Assembly: GCA_910577475.1 (NCBI GenBank)
Contig: CAJTLJ010000004.1
Location: 44,672-108,671 of the forward strand
Direction: 5' to 3'
Length of the DNA stretch: 64,000 nucleotides
Source of the DNA: an uncultured Alistipes sp.
Lineage (GTDB): Bacteria; Bacteroidota; Bacteroidia; Bacteroidales; Rikenellaceae
The notes beneath the pieces were generated by a model. That model was not told where the DNA came from and searched no databases. It saw nothing but the letters and a program-made list of their open reading frames with translations. Both the position numbers and the translations under genes were made by a program. Positions within the stretch are counted from its first letter, which is position 1, and each line of letters opens with the position of its first letter. Shown here piece after piece: positions 34,962 through 43,750 of this stretch.

Positions 34962-36860
34962 CTATCCCCGGCGTAACGCCTGCAACGAGGCGATGTTCCG
35001 CTCGTTGTCGGGCTTCTTGCCTTCGGGGGTATAGAGGTAGTCGAGCCGGTCGCGGAAATGCTCCTCGACCTTCGACCTTACGATTTTCATCGTGCTGTTC
35101 ACCAGACCGTTCTGCTCGGAGAACGGCTCGTCGACCAGCGCGATGGCCGAGGGCACCCAGCGGTCGGGAAACTCGCCGCCCCGCGAAGAGCGGCAACCGT
35201 CGATCTCCTGCTGGACGGCGCGGGCGAACTGCGCCAGAGCCGTCTGGTCGGCCCCGTCGGGACAATACCGCCCGAGAGCCTCGCGGTTGGGAACCACAAT
35301 GGCCGAGGTATAGGGGCTCTGGTTGTTGTAGATCACGATCTGGTCGATGAGCTCCGAGCACACGATGGCCTCCTCCATCCCTTCGGGGCTGTACTTCTCG
35401 CCGTCGGCCGAGATCAGCAGGCTCTTGAAGCGCCCCAGCACGTAGAGGAATCCGTCGCGGGTCATATAACCCATGTCGCCCGTGTGGAGCCATCCGTCGC
35501 GCACGGTTTCGGCCGTCGCGGCAGGATTCTTCCAGTATCCGGCCATGACATTCTCGCCGCAGATGACGATCTCGCCCCGCTCGCCGGTCGGCAGTTCGCG
35601 CCCCTCGTCGTCGAGGATCCGCAGTTCAAGCGGCTTCAGCAGCATGCCCGACGAACCGAAGCGGTGCTCGTGCCGCCGGGGCGAGTTGGTCGAGATGACC
35701 GGAGTCGCCTCCGAAAGGCCGTAGCCCTGGAACATGGGGATGCCGACGGCATAGAAAAAGCGCTGGAGCTCGCTGTCGAGCAAGGCGCCGCCGCCGATGA
35801 AGAAACGCAGCTCGCCGCCGAACGCCTGCCGCACCTTCGAGAAGAGGATGCGGTCGAAGAGAGCCACGGCGGGTTTGAGCAGGAACCGCCAGCCGCGCCC
35901 CTTCGAGTACCCGTCCTGATTATAGGTGTAGGCTGTCTTCAGCGCCAACCGGAAAAGACGCTCCGCAGCGGGGCCCTGGGCCCGGATCGAGCTTTCGATG
36001 CCCTTGCGGAAATTCTTGGCAAGCGCCGGCACCGAGAGCAGGAAATGGGGCTTCACCTCGCGGATGTTGAGCGGAATGTTCTTCAGGGTCTCCATCGGGG
36101 TCCGGCCGACCTGCACGGTCGCTACGGTCGCTCCGCAGGCGATCATGATGTAGAATCCCACGACATGCGCGAAACAGTGGTCGAGCGGCAGGATGATGAG
36201 CGTGCGGTACCACGACGGAATATCCACGCGAGTCAGCGACTGCTCGACATTGGCCGTGTAGTTGCGGTGGGTCAGAATGACCCCTTTCGGATCGGCCGTC
36301 GTCCCCGAGGTGTAGGTGATGGTGGCGTAGTCGTCGTTCCGCAGACCGCGCCCGATAGCCAGAAACTCCTCGCGATGCGTCCGCAGTCGGGCCTCTCCCC
36401 GCTCCTCCAGCTCGCGGAGCGTGATTTCGCCCGGCATCGTCTCGGCCGGCTCGTCGAAGAGAATCACGTGGCGCAGCGCCGGCAGCCGGTCGCGGATGCT
36501 GCGCACCTTCTGCAGCTGCGGGCCCGACACGAAGACGGCCGCGACCTCGGCGTGGTTCAGCCGGAACAGCAGATCGTTCTCCTCCTCCAGCTTGACGGAG
36601 AGGGGAACGCTGACGGCTCCGGCATAGAGCAGTCCCAGCTCGGAGACGATCCAGGCGTTGCGACCCTCGGAGAGGATCGACACGGTCTGCTGGGGTTCGA
36701 TGCCCAGCGCAGCCAGTCCGGCGCCGATGCGCAGGGCCTGCTCGCGGACGGCGGCATAAGAGGTCCCCTCCCAGCGGTCCGCATGCTTCTCGAGCAGGAA
36801 ATCCTTCTCCCCGTACTTTCCGACCGACGATTCGAAGAGGTCGATGATGGTCTTTTTCAT
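34962..36860 (-). CDS. AMP-dependent long-chain acyl-CoA ligase
   Basis: Adenylate-forming enzyme of 632 aa. Core motifs are YTSGTTADPKGVILTHRN (P-loop, near residue 186), GYGLSEATPVIS, GWLHTGDMGYMTRDGFLYVLGR and the C-terminal KIVRSKVEEHF. The length and insertions match FadD15-type long-chain fatty acid CoA ligases. It activates fatty acids to acyl-CoA at the cytosolic membrane face. It lies 7 bp after lepA and probably shares its transcript. Confidence 0.92.
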   Translation of the reverse strand: MKKTIIDLFESSVGKYGEKDFLLEKHADRWEGTSYAAVREQALRIGAGLAALGIEPQQTVSILSEGRNAWIVSELGLLYAGAVSVPLSVKLEEENDLLFRLNHAEVAAVFVSGPQLQKVRSIRDRLPALRHVILFDEPAETMPGEITLRELEERGEARLRTHREEFLAIGRGLRNDDYATITYTSGTTADPKGVILTHRNYTANVEQSLTRVDIPSWYRTLIILPLDHCFAHVVGFYIMIACGATVATVQVGRTPMETLKNIPLNIREVKPHFLLSVPALAKNFRKGIESSIRAQGPAAERLFRLALKTAYTYNQDGYSKGRGWRFLLKPAVALFDRILFSKVRQAFGGELRFFIGGGALLDSELQRFFYAVGIPMFQGYGLSEATPVISTNSPRRHEHRFGSSGMLLKPLELRILDDEGRELPTGERGEIVICGENVMAGYWKNPAATAETVRDGWLHTGDMGYMTRDGFLYVLGRFKSLLISADGEKYSPEGMEEAIVCSELIDQIVIYNNQSPYTSAIVVPNREALGRYCPDGADQTALAQFARAVQQEIDGCRSSRGGEFPDRWVPSAIALVDEPFSEQNGLVNSTMKIVRSKVEEHFRDRLDYLYTPEGKKPDNERNIASLQALRRG

Positions 36861-36867
36861 TAAGCGT

Positions 36868-38658
36868 CTACTCCATTTTCAGAACAGCGAGGAAAGCGGA
36901 CTGCGGCACCTGCACCTGGCCGATCTGACGCATGCGCTTCTTGCCGGCCTTCTGCTTTTCGAGCAGCTTGCGCTTACGCGAGATATCGCCGCCGTAGCAC
37001 TTGGCCGTCACATCCTTGCGCACCGCCTTCACCGTCTCGCGGGCGATGATCTTGGCGCCGATGGCAGCCTGAATGGCGATGTCGAACTGCTGTCGCGGGA
37101 TCAGCTCCTTGAGCTTCTCGCACATCTTGCGGCCGAAGTCGTAGGCGTGGTCGGCATAGATGAGCGACGAGAGGGCGTCGACCGGCTCGCCGTTCAGCAG
37201 GATATCGAGCTTCGCCAGCTTCGAGGGTTGGTAGCCCGTGCGATGGTAGTCGAACGAGGCGTATCCCTTCGAGATGCTCTTCAGCTTGTCGTAGAAGTCG
37301 AAGACGATCTCCGAGAGGGGCATCTCGAAGTTGATCTCCACCCGGTCCTGCGTGATGAAGGTCTGGTTCTTCATCACGCCGCGCTTGTCGATGCAGAGCT
37401 TGATGACGTTGCCCAGAAAGTCCGTCCGCGTGATGATCTGCGCCAGAATATAGGGCTCCTCGATCTTTGCCACCTTCGTGATTTCGGGCAGCCCCGAGGG
37501 GTTGTGCACCTCCAGCTCCTCGCCCTGGGTGGTGGTGATGTGGTACGACACGTTGGGGACCGTCGTAATGACATCCATATCGAACTCCCGGTAGAGACGC
37601 TCCTGGATGATCTCCATGTGCAGCAGCCCCAGGAATCCGCACCGGAAACCGAATCCCAGCGCCAGCGAGCTCTCGGGTTCGAAGGTGAGCGACGCATCGT
37701 TCAGCCGCAGCTTCTCAAGCGAAGCGCGCAAGTCCTCGTACTGGTCCGCCTCGACGGGGTAGACGCCGGCGAAGACCATCGGCTTCACCTCCTCGAAGCC
37801 GGCGATCGCCTCGCGGGCCGGATCGGCGACCGAGGTGATCGTATCGCCTACCTTGACCTCCGACGAGGTCTTGATGCCCGAACAGATATAGCCCACGTCG
37901 CCCGCCCGGATCTCGCCCCGCGGCTGCATCTTGAGCTTCAGCACGCCCACCTCGTCGGCGTCGTACTCCGAGCCGGTGTTGATGAACTTCACGTGGTCGC
38001 CCTTGCGAATCGTGCCGTTGAAGACACGGTAGTAGGCTATGATGCCGCGGAACGGATTGAACACCGAGTCGAAGATCAGCGCCTGCAAGGGGCCGTTCTC
38101 ATCCCCCTTCGGGGCCGGAATACGGGCGATGATCGCCTCGAGCACCTCCTCGACGCCCAGTCCGGTCTTGCCCGACGCGAGCAGGATATCCTCCTCCTTG
38201 CAGCCGATCAGGTCGATCACCTGATCCTTCACCTCGTCGATCATGGCCGAGTCCATGTCGATCTTGTTCAGCACGGGGATGATCTCCAGATCGTGCCCCA
38301 GCGCCAGATAGAGGTTCGAGATGGTCTGGGCCTGAATGCCCTGCGTGGCGTCGACCACCAGCAGCGCCCCCTCGCAGGAGGCGATGGCCCGCGAAACCTC
38401 GTAGGAGAAGTCGACGTGTCCCGGCGTGTCGATCAGATTCAATACATAGGTCTGTCCGTCCCGGGCTTTGTACTCCATCTGGATGGCGTGGCTCTTGATG
38501 GTGATGCCCTTTTCGCGCTCGAGGTCCATGTCGTCCAGCACCTGCGCCTGCATTTCGCGCTGCGCCAGCGTGTTGGTCTTCTCGAGCAGCCGGTCGGCCA
38601 GCGTACTCTTGCCGTGGTCGATGTGGGCGATGATGCAGAAGTTGCGTATGTTTTTCAT
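36868..38658 (-). CDS. lepA: Elongation factor 4 (LepA), ribosomal back-translocase
   Basis: Translational GTPase of 596 aa with G1 AHIDHGKSTLADR, G3 DTPGHVDF, G4 NKIDMDSA, EF-G-like domains II, III and V, and the LepA-specific C-terminal domain (ending VQVPQSAFLAVLKME). It promotes tRNA back-translocation or ribosome biogenesis under stress. Length is canonical. It is transcribed from a near-consensus promoter with the acyl-CoA ligase downstream. Confidence 0.97.
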   Translation of the reverse strand: MKNIRNFCIIAHIDHGKSTLADRLLEKTNTLAQREMQAQVLDDMDLEREKGITIKSHAIQMEYKARDGQTYVLNLIDTPGHVDFSYEVSRAIASCEGALLVVDATQGIQAQTISNLYLALGHDLEIIPVLNKIDMDSAMIDEVKDQVIDLIGCKEEDILLASGKTGLGVEEVLEAIIARIPAPKGDENGPLQALIFDSVFNPFRGIIAYYRVFNGTIRKGDHVKFINTGSEYDADEVGVLKLKMQPRGEIRAGDVGYICSGIKTSSEVKVGDTITSVADPAREAIAGFEEVKPMVFAGVYPVEADQYEDLRASLEKLRLNDASLTFEPESSLALGFGFRCGFLGLLHMEIIQERLYREFDMDVITTVPNVSYHITTTQGEELEVHNPSGLPEITKVAKIEEPYILAQIITRTDFLGNVIKLCIDKRGVMKNQTFITQDRVEINFEMPLSEIVFDFYDKLKSISKGYASFDYHRTGYQPSKLAKLDILLNGEPVDALSSLIYADHAYDFGRKMCEKLKELIPRQQFDIAIQAAIGAKIIARETVKAVRKDVTAKCYGGDISRKRKLLEKQKAGKKRMRQIGQVQVPQSAFLAVLKME

Positions 38659-38690
38659 TGCATATGATTTTCGTTTCGCGTTTTAGCGTA

Positions 38691-38722
38691 CAAAGATAAG
38701 AAAAGTCGGGCGCAGAAGCAAA
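38691..38722 (-). promoter_or_regulatory. Promoter of lepA
   Basis: On the minus strand TTTG (38719-38722), a 20-bp spacer and TATCTTTG (38691-38698) lie 32 bp upstream of the start codon, a consensus-quality promoter. Confidence 0.85.
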
Positions 38723-39082
38723 TTTAGTCGGATCAAGCAGAGCGCAAATGCAGGTTTATTCGCAACCTGCCGACCGAAAAGCACCCGGAACGATGCCGAA
38801 GCCGCCCACAAAAGCCAATCCGATTATTTGCGACTCATCGTGGCGCGATCCTTCAAAACCGGCCTAATACAATTTAGAATATTTAATAACATGTGCATCG
38901 AAAATAATTTGTCGGATTAAATAACGGCAATTCATGTCATTTTTAATGCGAAATGTTTGGATATGTGAAATTTATTCCATATATTGCGGCATACCTAATC
39001 AACCGTCGGAGATTACAAGGGATACGGCGCCGGAAATTATACACACTCGTTTTAAATGATAACCTATTAAAATTTTACGCTT
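38723..39082. other. AT-richer intergenic stretch without a visible gene
   Basis: These 360 bp are clearly richer in A/T than the flanks and contain no convincing coding frame, repeat pair or hairpin. I see no full TAnnTTTG box ahead of the lipoprotein at 39083. It may be part of a transferred segment together with that gene. Confidence 0.5.
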
Positions 39083-39658
39083 ATGAAAAGTAGACTTATT
39101 TTTCTGAAGTTGGCCGCTTTCATTATCGTGGCAATGGGAATTACGGCCTGCGATAAAAGTGAAGAGAACAACCCGTTCGATCAGTATCTGACGAACGCGC
39201 AGATGGAAATCAATTCACACTTGTTGCAATACAGTGCTTTCGATCCGGCAATCGTTCCTGCGCTTATCCAGAATAAGGCGTGGAAGGAATATACATTGGC
39301 AGAATGCGACAGTAGCTGGAATCCGGTCTATATCATTTCCCACGAAAGGACCGTGCTCGTTGCGGGACATAGACTGGGCATGTTGCGCTTTAACGAAGAC
39401 GGAACGTGCGTAAAAGAGCTCTCCGGACCGTCCATTCCGGATTTTCCGGTGGACGATACACCGTTCGAACAAACGTGGCAATACGACAAGCAGACCCGAA
39501 CGCTTCGGATCGTAAAGGCCTATGATAACGGAGCCTCCGCAGAATGGCAATATACCGTATCGGCCATAGGTGGAAACCGACTGATGCTCGATGAAATCGT
39601 CGACGAACCGTACTATGACAACATCCGCTTCTTTCGCAGTTTGTATATAGTCGAATAG
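39083..39658 (+). CDS. Lipoprotein of unknown function
   Basis: Protein of 191 aa with a lipoprotein signal: hydrophobic stretch then lipobox GITAC, Cys23 lipidated. The residues right after it (DKSEEN) are acidic, like the surface-export signals of Bacteroidota lipoproteins, so outer-face display is possible. The rest is beta-rich (RLGMLRFNEDGTCVKEL, FEQTWQYDKQTRTLRIV), resembling lipocalin-like or META-type lipoproteins with a final WxYDxxxxxL pattern. No firm family. Codon use and base composition are AT-richer than all neighbours, suggesting recent acquisition. Confidence 0.85.
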   Translation: MKSRLIFLKLAAFIIVAMGITACDKSEENNPFDQYLTNAQMEINSHLLQYSAFDPAIVPALIQNKAWKEYTLAECDSSWNPVYIISHERTVLVAGHRLGMLRFNEDGTCVKELSGPSIPDFPVDDTPFEQTWQYDKQTRTLRIVKAYDNGASAEWQYTVSAIGGNRLMLDEIVDEPYYDNIRFFRSLYIVE

Positions 39659-39779
39659 AAACGATTTATCGTACCGGAAATCCGGACTACCTGATGATAG
39701 TCCGGATTTTTTCGGCCGGAGGTTTCGGTTCGAAAGCATTCAGCAGGCCCGAAACGGACCGGAATTTCGAATTATTTCG

Positions 39780-39787
39780 TACTTTTG
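39780..39787 (+). promoter_or_regulatory. -7 box of the ubiA-like gene
   Basis: TACTTTTG (TAnnTTTG) lies 20 bp upstream of ATG 39808. It rules out the longer upstream start at 39694. Confidence 0.7.
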
Positions 39788-39807
39788 TCCCCGGAATTAA
39801 ATTTTGC

Positions 39808-40692
39808 ATGATGTCCGGAATCGGGAAATACTTTTCACTGGTGAAGTTCGCCCATACGATCTTCGCCATGCCCTTCGCGGCAATCGCTTTCGTGTTCGCC
39901 ATCCGCATCAACCGGCTCGACGAGATCTGGTCCTCGGCTGGGTGGTGGTGGCCGCTGGCCGTGCAGGTGCTCCTCTGCATGGTATTCGCCCGCAACGTGG
40001 CGATGGGGTTCAACCGCTGGGCCGACCGGCGGATAGACGCCGAAAATCCCCGCACGGCCGACCGGGAAATTCCGGCAGGCCGCATCTCGCCGCAGGCGGC
40101 GCTTTGGTTCGTGGGGGGCAACGCCGCCGCCTTCATCCTGACCGCGGCGACGATCAACGCCCTGACGGCCCTGCTCTCGCCGGTGGCGCTGGGCATCGTC
40201 ATGGCCTACAGCTACTGCAAGCGTTTCACGGCACTCGCACACCTCGTGCTGGGGCTGTCACTCGGCATCGCCCCGGCCGGAACCTACATCGCCGTCACGG
40301 GGACCCTCTCCTGGCCTGCCTGCCTGCTCTCGCTGTTAGTGATGACCTGGTGCGGCGGATTCGACATCATCTACGCCCTCCAGGACGCCGAGTTCGACCG
40401 CGCGCACGGCCTCCACTCCATACCGGCCCGCTTCTCGGTGCGCACGGCCCTCTACATCAGCATCGCCCTCCACGCGGTCAGCGTGGCGGCGCTCTTCGCC
40501 TTCGCCTTCTACTGCCCGGGCAGCCTCTGGCTGTGGATCGGATGCGGGCTCTTCGTCGCCATACTGGCGGCCGAGCACGGACTGGTTACACCCTCCAGAC
40601 AGCGGCATATCGGAATCGCCTTCGGAACGCTCAACGGACTGGCGAGCCTGAGTCTGGCCCTCTTCGTCATCGCCGACCTGCTTTTATATTAG
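39808..40692 (+). CDS. UbiA-family prenyltransferase (MqnP-like)
   Basis: Integral membrane protein of 294 aa with about eight TM helices. The two Asp-rich motifs are NRWADRRID (NxxxDxxxD) and DIIYALQDAEFD. The N-terminus KYFSLVKFAHTIFAMPFA matches the ubiA_other group assigned to the futalosine (MqnP) menaquinone route. Other mqn genes are not in the window, so 4-hydroxybenzoate-like specificity is not shown. Start 39808 or 39811. The EamA gene follows after 4 bp. Confidence 0.88.
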   Translation: MMSGIGKYFSLVKFAHTIFAMPFAAIAFVFAIRINRLDEIWSSAGWWWPLAVQVLLCMVFARNVAMGFNRWADRRIDAENPRTADREIPAGRISPQAALWFVGGNAAAFILTAATINALTALLSPVALGIVMAYSYCKRFTALAHLVLGLSLGIAPAGTYIAVTGTLSWPACLLSLLVMTWCGGFDIIYALQDAEFDRAHGLHSIPARFSVRTALYISIALHAVSVAALFAFAFYCPGSLWLWIGCGLFVAILAAEHGLVTPSRQRHIGIAFGTLNGLASLSLALFVIADLLLY

Positions 40693-40696
40693 TACT

Positions 40697-41596
40697 ATGT
40701 GGTTGATTCTGGCCTTTGCGTCGGCCGCCCTGCTGGGCCTCTACGACGTGACGAAGAAACAGGCGCTCGACCGGAATGCCGTGCTGCCCGTGCTGTGGTT
40801 CAACACGCTCTTCTCCACGCTCCTCTTCCTGCCGATGATCCTCTCGGCCGAAACCGGCGCAGGATGGTTCGAGGGAACGCTGCTGGAGACCCGCCCCGGC
40901 TCTGCGGAGGCCCATCTGCTCGTCGTGGCGAAATCGGTCATCGTGCTCACCTCGTGGGTTTTCGGCTACTACGGACTGAAACATCTGCCCATCACGATCG
41001 TCGGCCCGATCAACGCCACGCGTCCCGTGATGGTGCTGGTCGGCGCCATGCTCCTCTTCGGCGAACGGCTGAACGGCTATCAATGGACAGGCGTCCTGCT
41101 CGCCGTGGTGTCGCTCTTTCTGCTGAGCCGGTCGAGCCGCCGCGAAGGGGTCGATTTCGGCCATAACATCTGGATTCTGCTCGTCGCCGCATCGGCCGTC
41201 ACCGGAGCCCTCAGCGGTCTGTACGACAAGTTCATCATGTCGCGTCTCGACCCGGTATTCGTGCAGAGCTGGTACAATCTCTATCAACTGGTTATCATGA
41301 GCGGCCTCTGCCTGACGATCTGGTGGCCCAAGCGGCGGACGACCACCCCTTTCCACTGGAGTTGGGCCATTCCCCTGATCTCGGTCTTCCTCTCACTGGC
41401 CGACTTCGCCTACCTCTTCGCCCTGCGCGACGGCGAGGCGATGATCTCGGTCGTCTCGATGATCCGCCGCGGATCGGTAGTGGTCTCCTTCGCCTGCGGC
41501 GCGCTGCTCTTCCACGAAAAGAATCTGCGCTCGAAGGCGCTCGACCTGGCCTTCATCCTGATCGGCATGATCTTCCTCTACATCGGCTCCCGCTGA
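40697..41596 (+). CDS. EamA/DMT-family transporter
   Basis: Protein of 299 aa with ten hydrophobic segments arranged as two EamA repeats (about 1-130 and 150-299), each with Pro/Gly-rich ends (LKHLPITIVGPINATRPVMVLVG). Members export or import amino acids, nucleotide sugars or other metabolites; the substrate is unknown. It lies 4 bp after the prenyltransferase gene and is probably co-transcribed. It converges on the AraC gene with only 1 bp between stops. Confidence 0.88.
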   Translation: MWLILAFASAALLGLYDVTKKQALDRNAVLPVLWFNTLFSTLLFLPMILSAETGAGWFEGTLLETRPGSAEAHLLVVAKSVIVLTSWVFGYYGLKHLPITIVGPINATRPVMVLVGAMLLFGERLNGYQWTGVLLAVVSLFLLSRSSRREGVDFGHNIWILLVAASAVTGALSGLYDKFIMSRLDPVFVQSWYNLYQLVIMSGLCLTIWWPKRRTTTPFHWSWAIPLISVFLSLADFAYLFALRDGEAMISVVSMIRRGSVVVSFACGALLFHEKNLRSKALDLAFILIGMIFLYIGSR

Positions 41597-41597
41597 C

Positions 41598-42452
41598 CTA
41601 ACCGTTGTATCCCGACGAACGGTATGCCGTAGGGGATTGCCCCGTATGGCGCTTGAAAAAGCGTCCCAGATAGGACTGGTCGGGGAAATAGGTCTCGTCC
41701 GCAATCTCCTGAATCGAGAGGTCGGTCGACCGCAGACGCATCTTGATCTCCAGCAGCAGCACCTCGTCGATCATCTCTTTGGCCGACCGTCCCAGCACCG
41801 CCCGGCAGACGGCCGTGAGATAGCGGGCCGAAATGCAGAGCCGGTCGGCATAAAAGGCCACTTCGTGGCGGCGGCAGCAGTGGTGGTGCACCAGCTCCAT
41901 GAAGCGGCGGAACAGATCGGTGCGGCGCATCGACACCGAGAGCCGCCCCCCGTCTCCCCATGTCATGCGGCGGATCTTGTTGTCGTACTCCAAAAACATG
42001 TTCTGCAGCCGGTTGCGGGTGATGGCCTGACGGTGGATGTTGTCCCGGTCGTTGTAGGTATACTCCGCCATCTGCATCCAATGTTCCGCCGACGCCGCGG
42101 CGTTCTCGTCGAGGTCGCTGAAAGGGTGCTCCGCAATATATTTGAACAGCGTTCCCTCCAACCGGAAGGTCGATTCTCGGAAGAGCGTTTCGGAAAAGAA
42201 GAAGACCTTCGCCCGGAAATCGGACGAGATCCGGTGGATGTCGAGCAGGTTGTTCGGCAGCACGATCACGACAGTTCCGGCCTTGACCGGATGGTCGGAC
42301 AGATTGACCGAAAAATCGGCCTCCCCGCTGATGCACAATATATTGACACCGAACCGCAAACGATAGGGCCGCTTTACAAAATCGGCCAGCGAGGTTTCAG
42401 CCTGCACGAACTGCTCCCGGTTCAGAAGGTCCTGCCACTCCTTCGGATTCAT
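41598..42452 (-). CDS. AraC-family transcriptional regulator
   Basis: Protein of 284 aa with an N-terminal cupin-like sensing domain (about 25-150, VNILCISGEADFSVNL, GTVVIVLPNNLLDIHRIS) and a C-terminal double helix-turn-helix (about 190-284, VAFYADRLCISARYLTAVCRAVLG and IQEIADETYFPDQSYLGRFFKRHTGQSPTAYR in part). It is divergent from the RND pump operon, whose expression it most likely controls (inference from position). Confidence 0.92.
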   Translation of the reverse strand: MNPKEWQDLLNREQFVQAETSLADFVKRPYRLRFGVNILCISGEADFSVNLSDHPVKAGTVVIVLPNNLLDIHRISSDFRAKVFFFSETLFRESTFRLEGTLFKYIAEHPFSDLDENAAASAEHWMQMAEYTYNDRDNIHRQAITRNRLQNMFLEYDNKIRRMTWGDGGRLSVSMRRTDLFRRFMELVHHHCCRRHEVAFYADRLCISARYLTAVCRAVLGRSAKEMIDEVLLLEIKMRLRSTDLSIQEIADETYFPDQSYLGRFFKRHTGQSPTAYRSSGYNG

Positions 42453-42470
42453 TTTTCACATCATTTCCGG

Positions 42471-42478
42471 CAAAGATA
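42471..42478 (-). promoter_or_regulatory. -7 box of the AraC gene
   Basis: TATCTTTG on the minus strand, 18 bp upstream of the start codon. Confidence 0.75.
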
Positions 42479-42566
42479 GACAAAAAAACGTCATCGGCGA
42501 AAAAACAGTTCCGAAAATGAACAAACAAGAATACTTAAACATATAGGGTTCCTAAAATAATTAAGA

Positions 42567-42574
42567 TATTTTTG
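42567..42574 (+). promoter_or_regulatory. -7 box of the RND operon
   Basis: TATTTTTG lies 28 bp upstream of the adaptor start codon, in the AT-rich region shared with the divergent AraC gene. Confidence 0.7.
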
Positions 42575-42602
42575 TCCCCGAAATTTTATTCGGTAAACAA
42601 AT

Positions 42603-43736
42603 ATGAGAAAGACGTTTTTTCAAGCAGCTACGGCAGTAGCTCTGGGTACGCTTTTGTACGCATGCGGCGAAGCACCGGTGCAGCGGGGCATAGGCGAATA
42701 CGCCGCCCTGCAGGTTTCGACCGCCGACACGGAAGTCTCGACCCCCTATTCGGCATCGATCCGGGGTCGCCAGGACATCAACATTCTTCCGCAGGTTTCG
42801 GGAACCATCTCGAACGTCTGCGTCCGCGAAGGTCAGGTCGTAAGCAAGGGCCAGACACTGTTCGTAATCGACCAGGTTCCCTATCAGGCCGCCCTGAACA
42901 CGGCCGTAGCCAACGTAGCCGCCGCCGAGGCCAGCGTAGCCACGGCCCTGCTGACCCGCGACAGCAAGAAGGAGCTGTTCGCCCGAAACGTGGTGTCGGA
43001 GTTCGACCTCCGCACGGCCGAGAACAACCTGCTGACGGCCCGTGCCGCCCTCGCGCAGGCCAAAGCGCAGGAGGTGAACGCCCGCAACAGCCTCTCCTAT
43101 ACGGTTGTGAAGGCTCCGGCCAACGGCGTGGTCGGTACGATTCCCTACCGTGTCGGAGCGCTGGTCGGTCCCTCGCTGCCGCAGCCGCTGACGACCGTTT
43201 CGGACAACTCCGACATGTACGTTTACTTCTCGATGAACGAGAAACAGTTGCTGAACCTCACCCGCGAATACGGCTCGATGGATACCGCCCTGAAGGCACT
43301 GCCGAAAGTGCAGCTGCGCTTGAGCGACGGCTCGCTCTACGATCAGGAGGGTGTGATCGAGTCGATCAGCGGCGTCATCGACCCCTCGACGGGCTCCATC
43401 CAGTTCCGCGCCGTGTTCCCCAACGCCGGACGTCTGCTCCACAGCGGCGGTACGGGCAATGTCATCCTCACCCGCACGGACAAGGACTGCATCGTCATTC
43501 CCCGCTCGGCGACCTTCGAGGTGCAGGACAAGGTGTACGTATATAAGGTAGTCGACGGCAAGGCCTCCTCCTCGCCGATCGAGGTGCGCAAGGGCGGCAA
43601 CGGCCGGGAATACATCGTCGAGAGCGGTCTGACGCCCGGCGAGCTGATCGTGGCCGAAGGCGTGGGCCTGCTTCGCGAGGGCACGCCGATCCGGATCAAG
43701 GGCGAGGCAGCACCCGCCGCAGAAGCTAACGAATAA
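42603..43736 (+). CDS. RND efflux periplasmic adaptor (AcrA/MexA type)
   Basis: Lipoprotein of 377 aa (lipobox LLYAC, Cys21). It has the adaptor order: barrel-sandwich lipoyl half (ILPQVSGTISNVCVREGQVV), alpha-hairpin (about 95-165, A/E/N-rich), returning lipoyl half (VVKAPANGVVGTIPYRVGALV), beta-barrel and membrane-proximal domain (EGVGLLREGTPIRIKGE). It links the inner-membrane pump to the outer-membrane factor. First gene of a three-gene operon, 14 bp before the pump. Confidence 0.94.
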   Translation: MRKTFFQAATAVALGTLLYACGEAPVQRGIGEYAALQVSTADTEVSTPYSASIRGRQDINILPQVSGTISNVCVREGQVVSKGQTLFVIDQVPYQAALNTAVANVAAAEASVATALLTRDSKKELFARNVVSEFDLRTAENNLLTARAALAQAKAQEVNARNSLSYTVVKAPANGVVGTIPYRVGALVGPSLPQPLTTVSDNSDMYVYFSMNEKQLLNLTREYGSMDTALKALPKVQLRLSDGSLYDQEGVIESISGVIDPSTGSIQFRAVFPNAGRLLHSGGTGNVILTRTDKDCIVIPRSATFEVQDKVYVYKVVDGKASSSPIEVRKGGNGREYIVESGLTPGELIVAEGVGLLREGTPIRIKGEAAPAAEANE

Positions 43737-43750
43737 GAAGTGCAAGCATT

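Noticed and set aside
39694..39807. Upstream start for the UbiA-like protein
   Set aside because: A good -7 box at 39780-39787 lies inside this extension, and the family N-terminus starts at KYFSLVKFAHT.
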